Positions 42,579 through 50,745 of a stretch of 64,000 bases of DNA are shown one piece after another. How positions within the stretch are numbered: position 1 is the first letter of the stretch; each line of letters starts with the position of its first letter. The notes under the pieces were generated by a model that saw only the letters and a list, made by a program, of their open reading frames with translations, did not search any database and had not been told where the DNA came from. Source of the stretch: Streptomyces sp. BV286 (GTDB lineage: Bacteria > Actinomycetota > Actinomycetes > Streptomycetales > Streptomycetaceae); assembly GCF_019090165.1 (NCBI RefSeq), contig NZ_JAHRIB010000107.1, forward strand, positions 1-64,000. The letters are read 5' to 3'. A program made the translations under genes and the position numbers.

Positions 42579-43715
42579 GTGAAGCCGTCCATCTGCCTGT
42601 GCATGATCGTCAAGAACGAGGCGAAGGTCATCGAACGGTGCCTCGCCTCCGTCCGGGACCTGATCGACAGCTGGGTCATCTCCGACACCGGGTCGACGGA
42701 CGGCACGCAGGACCTGATCCGTACGGCGCTGGACGGCATCCCCGGTGACCTCCACGAGGACCCCTGGGTCGACTTCGGCCACAACCGCAGCCGGAACATC
42801 AGCCGCGCCCGGGCCCGGGCGGATTACCTGCTGCTGCTCGACGCGGACCTCGTACTCCGCCAGGACGGGCCCCTGCCGCCGCTCACCGCCGACTCGTACA
42901 TGCTGCGTCACGAGGGCACGACCGAGTACCGCATCAAGCGTCTGGTGCGCGGCGACCTGCCCTGGCGGTACGAGGGCGTCACCCACGAGTACCTCACCGC
43001 CGACCGGGACCACACGCAGGAGAACCTCGACGCCGTCGTCGTCGAGGACTTCGCCGACGGCGGCTCGCGCGACGACAAGTTCGAGCGCGACGCGCGGCTC
43101 CTCGGCGCCGAGCTGGAACGGGACCCCGCCAACGCCCGCACCGTCTTCTACCTGGCCCAGACCATGCGTGACCTGGGCAGGACGCCCGAGGCGATCGACC
43201 TGTACGAGCGGCGGGCCGCGATGGGCGGCTGGCCGGAGGAGGTGTACTACTCACTTCTCCAGGTGGGCGTCCTGAGCGCGGAGCCCACGGCCCGTCCCGG
43301 CCCAGGTTCCGGGGCCGGGGTCGGGGTCGGGGTCGGGGTCGGCTCCGGCTCCGGCGGCTGGGCCGGCGCGGTGGACGCCCTCACCCGGGCCTGGGAAGTC
43401 CGGCCGCAGCGGCTGGAGGCCTGCTACGAGCTCGCCTCGCGCCTTCGCGTCCAGGGCCGCCATCACAGCGCGCACGCCGTCGTCCGCGCGGGGCTCGACC
43501 GGGAAGCCCCGGACGACCTGCTCTTCGTACAGCCGTGGGTGTACCGCTGGGGGCTGCTGTTCGAGTACTCGATCACGTCCTACTGGGTGGGCGACCCTGC
43601 CGCCTCGCTGCGGGCCTGCGACCGGCTCCTGGCGATGCCGGACCTGCCCGACGCGCACCGCCGCCAGACGCTCACGAACCGGGAGTTCGCACAACGGCGC
43701 GTCGGCGCCGGCTGA
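42579..43715 (+). CDS. GT2-family glycosyltransferase with C-terminal helical domain
   Basis: 378 residues from GTG 42579. The N-terminal domain (~1-165) is a GT-A fold of family 2: SICLCMIVKNEAKVIERCLAS, DSWVISDTGSTDGTQDLI, and the DxD-like LLLLDADLVL. TPR-type helices follow (~175-230, ARTVFYLAQTMRDLGRTPEAI), then a Val/Gly-rich spacer (GVGVGVGVGSGSGG, encoded by a GGGGTC tandem) and further helices. No signal peptide. Members of this TPR-glycosyltransferase group modify cell-surface or protein targets; the sugar donor is unknown. Confidence 0.83.
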   Translation: MKPSICLCMIVKNEAKVIERCLASVRDLIDSWVISDTGSTDGTQDLIRTALDGIPGDLHEDPWVDFGHNRSRNISRARARADYLLLLDADLVLRQDGPLPPLTADSYMLRHEGTTEYRIKRLVRGDLPWRYEGVTHEYLTADRDHTQENLDAVVVEDFADGGSRDDKFERDARLLGAELERDPANARTVFYLAQTMRDLGRTPEAIDLYERRAAMGGWPEEVYYSLLQVGVLSAEPTARPGPGSGAGVGVGVGVGSGSGGWAGAVDALTRAWEVRPQRLEACYELASRLRVQGRHHSAHAVVRAGLDREAPDDLLFVQPWVYRWGLLFEYSITSYWVGDPAASLRACDRLLAMPDLPDAHRRQTLTNREFAQRRVGAG

Positions 43716-43780
43716 AGCCCTCGCTCCTGTTATGGGACCCCGCTCCTGGCATGGGCACGATTCATCCGTATGGTTTCGCC

Positions 43781-44257
43781 ATGGCAGTCCCCCAGCTCAT
43801 CCCGATCGCCTACGAGCCGCGCCACCGCACCGAGGCCATCGGTCACTACGCGGAGGGGCAGTTCCTGGGGTCGGTCACGTACGCCTTCCCCGAGGGTTTC
43901 CGCCCCGACGACGGCTGGGAACAGCACAAACGACTGTTCACCGTGCTCCACACCTTCGACTCCGAGGGCCGCCACCGCGACTCGGAGATCTGGTGCGCCG
44001 GCACGTGGGCCGAGCAGCAGCGCGCCCCGCACGGGCCGGACTCGGTCCTCTCCCAGGCCCAGGCCCACCTGGCGAAGCTCCTGCGCAGCCTCCCCCGGCG
44101 CCGCTACACGGACATCGCCATCCGGCCCTTCCAACTCACCCGCGACGGCGTGCTGTTCGGCCTGCTGACCGGCGAGGACGAGGGGGAACCGTGGGGCGAG
44201 CTGTACCCGGAACGGCTCGGCTTCGGACCGCCCTGGGACGGCACGTACGACACCTGA
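43781..44257 (+). CDS. Conserved-type hypothetical protein, leaderless
   Basis: 158 residues from ATG 43781 (MAVPQLIPIAYEPRHRTEAIG). The -10-like TATGGT at 43770-43775 is five bases before the start, so the transcript is probably leaderless. Compact, mixed alpha/beta composition (GSVTYAFPEGFRPDDGWEQHK, SEIWCAGTWAEQQ, RYTDIAIRPFQL). No family recognised. The 3' end runs into a short tandem-repeat array that extends downstream of the stop. Confidence 0.7.
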   Translation: MAVPQLIPIAYEPRHRTEAIGHYAEGQFLGSVTYAFPEGFRPDDGWEQHKRLFTVLHTFDSEGRHRDSEIWCAGTWAEQQRAPHGPDSVLSQAQAHLAKLLRSLPRRRYTDIAIRPFQLTRDGVLFGLLTGEDEGEPWGELYPERLGFGPPWDGTYDT

Positions 44258-44380
44258 GTCGGTACGTCGCGTGCTTCGTACGTCACCTGAGCCCGTACGA
44301 CACGTGACCTCGTACATCACCTGAGCCCGTCGTCCCACGACCTCGTGCGTCACATGAACCCGTACGTCACGTCAGTGCGT
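44244..44380 (+). repeat. Imperfect ~17-bp tandem repeats around the 3' end of the 43781 gene
   Basis: Words of the form CGTACGTCACCTGAGCCCGT recur at about 44244, 44277, 44311 and 44344 (33-34 bp apart), with a weaker half-period copy between each. The first copy includes the gene's final codons and stop. It looks like degenerate local duplication of the gene end; the array runs up to the convergent cupin gene. Confidence 0.6.
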
Positions 44381-44387
44381 GTCGGCG

Positions 44388-44753
44388 TCAGCCCGCCTGT
44401 GCCTTGATGTGGTCGATGACCTCGTTGAACTCCTTCGTCGGCGAGAAGTCGACGTACTCGCAGTCCTCCAGCGCCTCCGGTACGTGGCCGGGCGCCCAGT
44501 AGAAGGCCTGGCCCTCCTCGTAGATCTCGTCCCCCGACTTGGTGCTCATCCTCAGTCGGCCCTTGAGCAGGTAGCCCCAGTGGGGGCACTGGCACAGGTC
44601 GTCGGGCAGGCCCTTGACCGCCGGCGCCATGTCCGTCCCCTTGGGGAACCGTGCGAAGGCGACGCTCATGTCGCCCCCGACCTCCTGCGTGCGCAGCTCC
44701 ACACCGTTGCCCTCGATCGCGACGGGGGTGTCGTTCCGCGTCATTGCCGTCAT
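44388..44753 (-). CDS. Small cupin-domain protein
   Basis: 121 residues; ATG 44753 is preceded by GGAGGAAT. Single cupin barrel: DDLCQCPHWGYLLKGRLRMST (cupin motif 1, metal-binding) and EIYEEGQAFYWAPGHVPEAL (motif 2). Cysteines flank the first motif. Without fusion partners the function (metal-binding isomerase, dioxygenase or sensor) cannot be set. The tandem-repeat array lies just after its stop. Confidence 0.82.
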   Translation of the reverse strand: MTAMTRNDTPVAIEGNGVELRTQEVGGDMSVAFARFPKGTDMAPAVKGLPDDLCQCPHWGYLLKGRLRMSTKSGDEIYEEGQAFYWAPGHVPEALEDCEYVDFSPTKEFNEVIDHIKAQAG

Positions 44754-44975
44754 GATTCCTCCACGGCCGACGGGCTACGGGGCCCGGGTGCTGCGGATCG
44801 GCCCTCGTGGCTCGACCCCTGTGCCCCGGCCTCCGTGTCTCGGCCCTGTGTCTCGGCCCCGTGTCTCGGAGATCCCGCCTCCCTCCAGTCTGGACCCGGG
44901 GGTCACGGAGTGCGACAGCTCACCGGGTCGCCGGGACGCCGGGGCGCCGGGTCGCGAAGGTCCGGCCGGATCTCG

Positions 44976-45410
44976 TCACGTCCGGACGTGATCCCGATGG
45001 TGCGGCTGTTGGCCTGCGGAAGGTTGGCCCGAGGGCGGAAGGTCCGCGGGACGCGAAGCCGCCGACGGGGCGATGCCCAGTGCCGTCCGGGCCGCGCGGA
45101 CGTGGTGCATGCCCTCCTGGGCCGTTCGCGTCACGACCACGTACTCGGCGGGGGTGCGGGCAGCGGCCAGCTGAAGCCGGGCGGTGCGGTGGCGCTCGGC
45201 GGCGGCCGACAGCTCGCGGGCCGCGATGCGGTCGGCCCGGGCCCCCGCGCCGAAGGCGGACAGGCTGCCGCCCAGCCGGACCACCCAACGGTTCGCCTCG
45301 GCCTCCGCGTCCAGACCGGACACGGCGCCCGCGCCGTACGACCGCCGCTGTGCGACGACCGCGGCCACCGCCCCGGCGATCAGGAACAGTGCGAGCAGCA
45401 TGAACCCCAT
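44976..45410 (-). CDS. Single-helix membrane protein of unknown function
   Basis: 144 residues from ATG 45410 (GGAGGAAACC upstream); longer starts are not supported. One membrane helix at the very N-terminus (~1-20, MGFMLLALFLIAGAVAAVVA), then Ala/Arg-rich helical segments (ARADRIAARELSAAAERHRTA) and a Pro/Ser tail. No recognised family. Confidence 0.6.
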   Translation of the reverse strand: MGFMLLALFLIAGAVAAVVAQRRSYGAGAVSGLDAEAEANRWVVRLGGSLSAFGAGARADRIAARELSAAAERHRTARLQLAAARTPAEYVVVTRTAQEGMHHVRAARTALGIAPSAASRPADLPPSGQPSAGQQPHHRDHVRT

Positions 45411-45528
45411 GGTTTCCTCCGGCGCTTCGTGGTGCTGCGCGGGGCGATCACACCCCGCCACAGTTTCCATGACACTCCCCGCCGCTGTGCACTCCCCACG
45501 AGAGGCCTGTGCGCCGACTGCGAACTTC

Positions 45529-45564
45529 CGGAGTTCCTTGCGGAGTTCCTTCCGGAGTTCCGGG
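45529..45564. repeat. Three 12-bp tandem repeats
   Basis: CGGAGTTCCTTG, CGGAGTTCCTTC and CGGAGTTCCGGG lie head to tail in the gap upstream of the gene at 45410 and downstream of the MFS gene. Each contains a GGAACTCC-like half-site on the minus strand, so it may be an operator for the gene at 45410. Confidence 0.6.
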
Positions 45565-45664
45565 GGCCCGAAAGGGCGGTCGGCGGCGGGGTGCCTGCGC
45601 GCCCCGGCCACGGCCGGTCACCGGCAGACACGGGTGGCCACCGACGTCCGCACGCCCGTCGGCG

Positions 45665-47020
45665 TCAGCGTGCCTCGCCCGTCGCCACCTGGCCCTTGAC
45701 CAGCGTCGGTTCCGGTTCGTCCCGGCCGGTCGCCGTACCGCCGCCGCCGTGCCTGCGGATCAGCGCCACTCCGATCACGGCGAGGATCGACGCCGCCGAC
45801 AGCGTGTAGAGACCGCCGTTCGTGCTGCCCGTCGAGTCCTTGAGGTAGCCGAAGAGAGTGGGGGAGACGAAACCGCCCAGGTTTCCGATGGAGTTGACGA
45901 CCGCGAGACCCGGCGCCGCGATCTTCAGGTCGAGGCCCGACTGGGCCATCGGCCAGAACAGGGTGGCCGCACACTTCCCACCGACCGCGGCGAGCGTGAT
46001 CGCGGCGAGCCCGAACCAGGGGGAGCCGAGGGTGGCGAGGAAGGTACCCGTCGCCGACAGGACCAGGGCGGCGGCGAGATAGGGGCGCCGGTCCCGGGCA
46101 CGGTCCGTGAAGTGGGACATCGAGTACATGGCGATCACGGCACAGATCCACGGGATCGCCGACAACAGCCCCACCTGGAAGGGCGAGAGTCCGCCGATGT
46201 CGTCGACCAGACTCGGCAGCCAGAACGTGATCGCGTACCCGGTCAGGGCCATCGCGAAGAAGACGGCGGTCAGCACGGCGACCTGCGGGTGCAGGATCAG
46301 CCTGATCCGGGAGACCTTCGGCGCCCGGCTGCGGGCCTCCTCGTCACGGGCCACCGCCGCGCTCAGCGCGTCCTTCTCCTCCCGCGTGAGCCAGGGGGCG
46401 TCCTCGATCCGTGAGACCAGGAAGAAGCCGGCGACGATCCCCACGACGATCGAGAAGGCGCCTTCGAGCGCGAACATCCAGCGCCAGCCGGCGAATCCGC
46501 CCGCCCCGTGCAGTTCGAGCAGGGCGCCGGTGATCGGACCCGTCACGATGTACGCCGTCGCCGAGCCGCCCAGGAAGATCGCGCTCGCCCGGCCACGGCT
46601 GGAATCGGGCAGCCACTGGGTGAAGTAGAGGAGCACGCCGGGGAAGAACCCGGCCTCCGCGACCCCGAGCAGGAAACGCAGCGCGTAGAACATCGTCACG
46701 TTGTGGATGAAGCACATCGCCACGATCACCGCACCCCAGGTGATCATGATCCGGGTCAGCCAGACCCGGGCGCCGAACCGCTCCAGGAGCATGTTGCTCG
46801 GCACCTCGAACAGGGCGTACCCGATGAAGAACAGGCCTGCGCCGAGACCGTAGGCGGTGGCGCTCACTCCGACGTCGGCCCGCAGCTCGTCCTGGACGAA
46901 GCCCACGTTCGTCCGGTCCATCTGGTTGACCAGCAGCATCAGGACCAGGATCGGCAGCATGCGGCGCAGGAATTTGCTGACCGCACGACGCTCGGCGTCG
47001 GGTATCACGGCTTCTGACAT
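45665..47020 (-). CDS. MFS transporter, anion:cation symporter (ACS) family
   Basis: 451 residues from ATG 47020 (GGGGAGA upstream), 12 membrane helices. Motifs LVNQMDRTNVGFVQDELRADVG in TM1, ARVWLTRIMITWGAVIV and RFLLGVAEAGFFPGVLLYFTQW (TM4), and DRARDRRPYLA between TM8 and 9 fit the phthalate/tartrate/4-hydroxyphenylacetate (ACS) group that imports organic anions with protons. It lies 225 bp from a secreted ring-cleavage dioxygenase, so it may take up aromatic breakdown products. An inverted repeat upstream is a candidate operator. Confidence 0.88.
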   Translation of the reverse strand: MSEAVIPDAERRAVSKFLRRMLPILVLMLLVNQMDRTNVGFVQDELRADVGVSATAYGLGAGLFFIGYALFEVPSNMLLERFGARVWLTRIMITWGAVIVAMCFIHNVTMFYALRFLLGVAEAGFFPGVLLYFTQWLPDSSRGRASAIFLGGSATAYIVTGPITGALLELHGAGGFAGWRWMFALEGAFSIVVGIVAGFFLVSRIEDAPWLTREEKDALSAAVARDEEARSRAPKVSRIRLILHPQVAVLTAVFFAMALTGYAITFWLPSLVDDIGGLSPFQVGLLSAIPWICAVIAMYSMSHFTDRARDRRPYLAAALVLSATGTFLATLGSPWFGLAAITLAAVGGKCAATLFWPMAQSGLDLKIAAPGLAVVNSIGNLGGFVSPTLFGYLKDSTGSTNGGLYTLSAASILAVIGVALIRRHGGGGTATGRDEPEPTLVKGQVATGEAR

Positions 47021-47046
47021 CGTTGTCTCCCCTACATTGCACATAT

Positions 47047-47065
47047 ACGTGAACCACGATCACGT
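47047..47065. promoter_or_regulatory. ACGTG/CACGT dyad upstream of the MFS gene
   Basis: ACGTG (47047-47051) and CACGT (47061-47065) are separated by 9 bp, 27 bp from the MFS start. It may be a regulator site (GntR- or IclR-type). Confidence 0.35.
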
Positions 47066-47224
47066 ACGCGGGAACTTGGGGAACGTAGCGGAGGCAAATC
47101 TTCCGGGTCAATGGGCTGGACTTGAAATCATGTATGTGAATGGCTGGGTGAGCGGGCCCGGAATCGAATGTTCCGGGCCCGCTCCTGGCCCGCTCCGCGC
47201 GTCCGCCTCGGCCGGTGGCAGGAC

Positions 47225-48240
47225 TCAGCCGGCGACCGGGACGATCAACTCGCCGCAGCCGACGCCGAGTTCGAGGCCGTCGCCGAAGCCCCCGGCTGCA
47301 CGGCGTCGCCCGTGCCCTCCTGGGTCGCGTCCGGGTCGACGCCCATCGTGATGGTGCCGAGGACGCCCTTCGCGATGCCGTTCTTCTTGTACTTGAGCTT
47401 GAGGAGACCGCCCGTCGTGCCGGACTGGTCGTAGATCGTGTCCTCGGAGAGCGTGGTGCGCTCGGTGGTGCTCGTGGAGTACGGCTCGACCTCGGCGGAG
47501 GCGAGCACCGACTCCTCGTCGAAGAAGAACTGGCCGGTGTGGCAGGTGTTGCCGCCCTCGTACCCGGCGTCCGTCCAGGTGCCGCCGACGTGCACCTTGG
47601 TATGGATGTGGACGCAACGGCCCCGGTACCAGCCCGGGAAGACCGTCTTGAAGGTGACGAAGCCCTGCCGGTCCGTCCTCCATGTGCCGCGCAGGTACCG
47701 CTTGTCGTCGGTGGGTTCCTGGTGGCCGCCACCACCACCGCCGCCGCCCTCGGGCGGGGAGCCGGTCGGCGTACCGGAGGGAGCGTCGGCGGGCGTCCCG
47801 CTGGGCGGCGTACCGCCGCCACCGCCGCCGGTGGAGAGGTCCTCGTAACCGGAGTAGAGACCCAGCGCGTCGCAGTGCCAGATGTCGACGGCGGCGTTCC
47901 TGAGGGGCTTGCAGGTCTCGTTGTCGATCACCTTGAGGCGGAGGGTCAGGGGGATGCCCTCCCTGTCCTCGGTGATGTCCTGGCGGAGCTTGTCCGCGTC
48001 GATGTAGTACGGGCCCTCGGTGGTCTCCGACGTGAGCTTGTAGCACGTCGCGGACGAGGTGGAGGAGGCGGTCGGCGAGGCGCCCTTCTTCGTCTGGCCG
48101 GCGTTCGCGGTCGCGGCGATGGTGCCGCCCACGCCCACCGCGGCGACCGCCGCGCCACCTGCCACGACGACCTTTCGGCGCGTCACGTTCCGCTTGTGTT
48201 TCGGCCCTTGGGCCGTCTGGTTTCCCTGGGTTCCGGTCAT
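47225..48240 (-). CDS. Exported intradiol ring-cleavage dioxygenase
   Basis: About 331 residues from ATG 48240; the frame's stop is at 47245 or just below. A Tat-type signal (VTRRKVVVAGGAAVAAVGVG) covers ~18-48. The catechol-dioxygenase fold follows (ETTEGPYYIDADKLR, NAAVDIWHCDALGLYSGY, and VFPGWYRGRCVHIHTKVHVG), supplying the Fe(III) ligands Tyr, Tyr, His, His. An unusual ~45-residue Gly/Pro/Ser-rich insertion (GGGGGGTPPSGTPADAP) splits it near residue 140. Extracytoplasmic intradiol dioxygenases are common in Streptomyces and cleave catechols from lignin or plant phenolics. The MFS carrier at 45665-47020 lies downstream on the same strand and may take up products. Confidence 0.82.
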
Positions 48241-48807
48241 GAGGAGGGAAGCTAGGCAAGAAGCCTGTCAGGGGCGTGGGCGCCGACTGTGCGTTGCTGT
48301 GCACCTGAGGAACGTGGCGGGAATTCGCTCGCGGCCCGGGAGTTGCCGCGCGTTGCGCGGGGGTGCGGGATCCCACGGGGGACGGCTGGTCGCGCGGTCA
48401 CCCGCGGTCACCCGCGGCCCCGCGTGGTCCCCGTGTGTGTCACGGTGCGTGTCGCACTGAGCTGCCGGGAGCCTCGGCGGCTCGGCGGCTCGGCTCGACG
48501 GGCCGCCGGTCGGGGGGCGTGGTCCGGGACGCGCGCCGGACGGGTGGGGGTGGGGCTGCCGACTCGGCCGCGCCCCGAAGCCGGGGCGCCGCACGCTGTC
48601 CGGAATTCTCCGTCCGGTCCGGGGGAGGAGCAGGGATCACCCATATGGGTGCTTGCAGGCCCGCTCCTCGCCGCCGGTCCTGCGCCTTCGATCGGTCCCG
48701 CGCTCTGGGTCCGTACGGCACTATCGGTCGGTCCGGCACTATCCGTTCAGCGCTCTCGGCCCGACACTTCCGGTCGGGCGCCGTCCGTGACGGCGCCCTC
48801 GCGAGTC
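48241..48807. other. 567-bp region without a supported gene
   Basis: Between the dioxygenase start and the aspS stop. It holds short direct repeats (GGTCACCCGC twice, CGGCGGCTCGG twice, ATCGGTC-like words), and GC content is very high. No ORF with RBS and codon bias typical of the neighbours was found. The aspS terminator is at its right end and the dioxygenase promoter at its left. Confidence 0.5.
48776..48798 (-). terminator. Terminator of aspS
   Basis: GGGCGCCGT-CCGTG-ACGGCGCCC: a 9-bp perfect stem with a 5-nt loop, ten bases after the aspS stop. No T-run follows on the minus strand. Confidence 0.55.
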
Positions 48808-50577
48808 CTACTTCGCCGGGTTCACCGGCTTGCGCACCGAGAGGTGCAGCTCACGCAGCCGCGTCTCGTCCAGCTCCGTCGGCGCGCCCATCATCAGGTC
48901 CTGCGCGTTGCCGTTCAGCGGGAAGGCGATGGTCTCCCGGATGTTCGGCTCGTCGGCGAGGAGCATGACGATGCGGTCGACGCCGGGCGCGATACCGCCG
49001 TGCGGAGGGGCGCCGAAGCGGAAGGCGCGGAGCATGCCCGCGAACTGCTCCTCGACGGTCTCACGGTCGTAGCCCGCGATCTCGAAGGCCTTGAGCATGA
49101 TCTCGGGCTCGTGGTTCCGGATCGCGCCGGAGGACAGCTCGACGCCGTTGCAGACGATGTCGTACTGCCAGCCCAGGATGTCCAGCGGGTCCTGGGTCTC
49201 CAGGGCCTCCAGACCGCCCTGCGGCATCGAGAACGGGTTGTGCGAGAAGTCGATCTTGCCGGTGTCCTCGTCCTTCTCGTACATCGGGAAGTCGACGATC
49301 CAGCAGAAGCGGAAGACGCCTTCCTCGAAGTGGCCGGCTCGCTTGGCGGTCTCGACGCGCACCGCGCCCATGATCTTCGAGACCTCGTCGAACTCGCCCG
49401 CGCCGAAGAACACGGCGTGACCGGCGGCCAGCTGGAGCCGCTTGGTCAGCTCGGCGACGTTCTCCTCGGTCAGGAACTTCGCGATCGGGCCCGTCAGCGA
49501 GCCGTCCTCGGCCACCCGCACCCAGGCGAGGCCCTTCGCGCCCTGCGAGACCGCGTAGTCACCGAGCTGGTCGAAGAACTTCCGGGACTGCGCGGCCACG
49601 TCCGGCACCGGCAGGGCCCGTACGTGCTTGCCCGCGAAGGCCTTGAACTCCGAGCCCTCGAAGATGTCGGTGATGTCGACGAGCTCCAGCTGGGCCCGCA
49701 GGTCCGGCTTGTCGGAGCCGTACTTCAGCATCGACTCGCGGAACGGGATCCGCGGGAACGGGGAGGTGACGTTCCGGCCGTTGCCGAACTCCTCGAACAG
49801 CTCGGTCATGAGCTTCTCGATGGGCTGGAACACGTCCTCCTGCTCGACGAAGGACATCTCCACGTCGAGCTGGTAGAACTCGCCCGGCGAACGGTCCGCA
49901 CGCGCGTCCTCGTCACGGAAACAGGGCGCGATCTGGAAGTACCGGTCGAAGCCCGAGATCATCAGCAGCTGCTTGAACTGCTGCGGGGCCTGCGGCAGCG
50001 CGTAGAAGCGGCCCGGGTTCAGGCGCGACGGGACGACGAAGTCGCGAGCGCCCTCCGGGGAGGTCGCGCTGAGGATCGGGGTCGCCATCTCGTTGAAGCC
50101 CAGCGTCGTCATCTTGTGACGGATGGCGGAGATGACCGAGGTGCGCAGCAGGATGTTGCGGTGCATGCGCTCGCGGCGCAGGTCGAGGAAGCGGTACTCC
50201 AGGCGCCGCTCCTCGTTCACACCGTCCTCGGCGTTGATCGTGAAGGGGAGCGGGGCGGCCGCGCCGAGCAGCTCGACCTCACCCACCTCGACCTCGATCT
50301 CACCGGTCGGCAGGTCCGGGTTCACGTTCTCCGCGCCACGGGAGACGACCTTGCCGTCGACCCGGACGGTGGACTCCTTGGAGACCTTGTCGAGGGCCGC
50401 GTACGCGGGGGTGCCGGGGCGGGCGACGAGCTGCGTGATGCCGTAGTGATCGCGCAGATCGATGAAGAGGATGCCGCCCAGGTCTCGGCGATTGTGCAGC
50501 CAGCCGCTCAGCCGGACGTCACTGCCGACGTCAGAGGCGCGGAGCTCGCCGCAGGTGTGGGACCTGTACCGATGCAT
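48808..50577 (-). CDS. aspS: Aspartyl-tRNA synthetase
   Basis: 589 residues. N-terminal OB-fold anticodon-binding domain (~1-105), class II catalytic core with motif 2 ([19 protein letters not shown]) and motif 3 ([20 protein letters not shown]), and the bacterial GAD insertion domain (~290-420). Standard length for the bacterial type; it charges tRNA-Asp, and if no GatCAB-independent AsnRS exists, possibly also tRNA-Asn. A parS site lies 33 bp upstream of the start. Confidence 0.97.
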   Translation of the reverse strand: MHRYRSHTCGELRASDVGSDVRLSGWLHNRRDLGGILFIDLRDHYGITQLVARPGTPAYAALDKVSKESTVRVDGKVVSRGAENVNPDLPTGEIEVEVGEVELLGAAAPLPFTINAEDGVNEERRLEYRFLDLRRERMHRNILLRTSVISAIRHKMTTLGFNEMATPILSATSPEGARDFVVPSRLNPGRFYALPQAPQQFKQLLMISGFDRYFQIAPCFRDEDARADRSPGEFYQLDVEMSFVEQEDVFQPIEKLMTELFEEFGNGRNVTSPFPRIPFRESMLKYGSDKPDLRAQLELVDITDIFEGSEFKAFAGKHVRALPVPDVAAQSRKFFDQLGDYAVSQGAKGLAWVRVAEDGSLTGPIAKFLTEENVAELTKRLQLAAGHAVFFGAGEFDEVSKIMGAVRVETAKRAGHFEEGVFRFCWIVDFPMYEKDEDTGKIDFSHNPFSMPQGGLEALETQDPLDILGWQYDIVCNGVELSSGAIRNHEPEIMLKAFEIAGYDRETVEEQFAGMLRAFRFGAPPHGGIAPGVDRIVMLLADEPNIRETIAFPLNGNAQDLMMGAPTELDETRLRELHLSVRKPVNPAK

Positions 50578-50610
50578 CGTCGTTCATCCAGTCTTCGCGG
50601 ATCGGGGACG

Positions 50611-50626
50611 TGTTTCACGTGAAACA
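50611..50626. other. parS site (ParB binding)
   Basis: TGTTTCACGTGAAACA, a perfect 16-bp palindrome identical to the ParB-binding consensus, in the aspS upstream region. Streptomyces chromosomes have about twenty such sites clustered around oriC; they nucleate the ParB complex for chromosome segregation into spores. Confidence 0.93.
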
Positions 50627-50745
50627 CGTGCAAGCGTACCGGCCACCCCAAGGTCACCGTCCGCAATAGTTCCGGGGCCGGGCGCCCACCCCCGCCTCAC
50701 CTGCCTCAGTGGCACCCTTCGTTCACCTCTTCATACAGTGGGTCA

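Noticed and set aside
48241..48807. Short open frames in the gap before aspS
   Set aside because: They lack ribosome-binding sites and third-position bias, and translate into Arg/Pro/Ser-rich strings.
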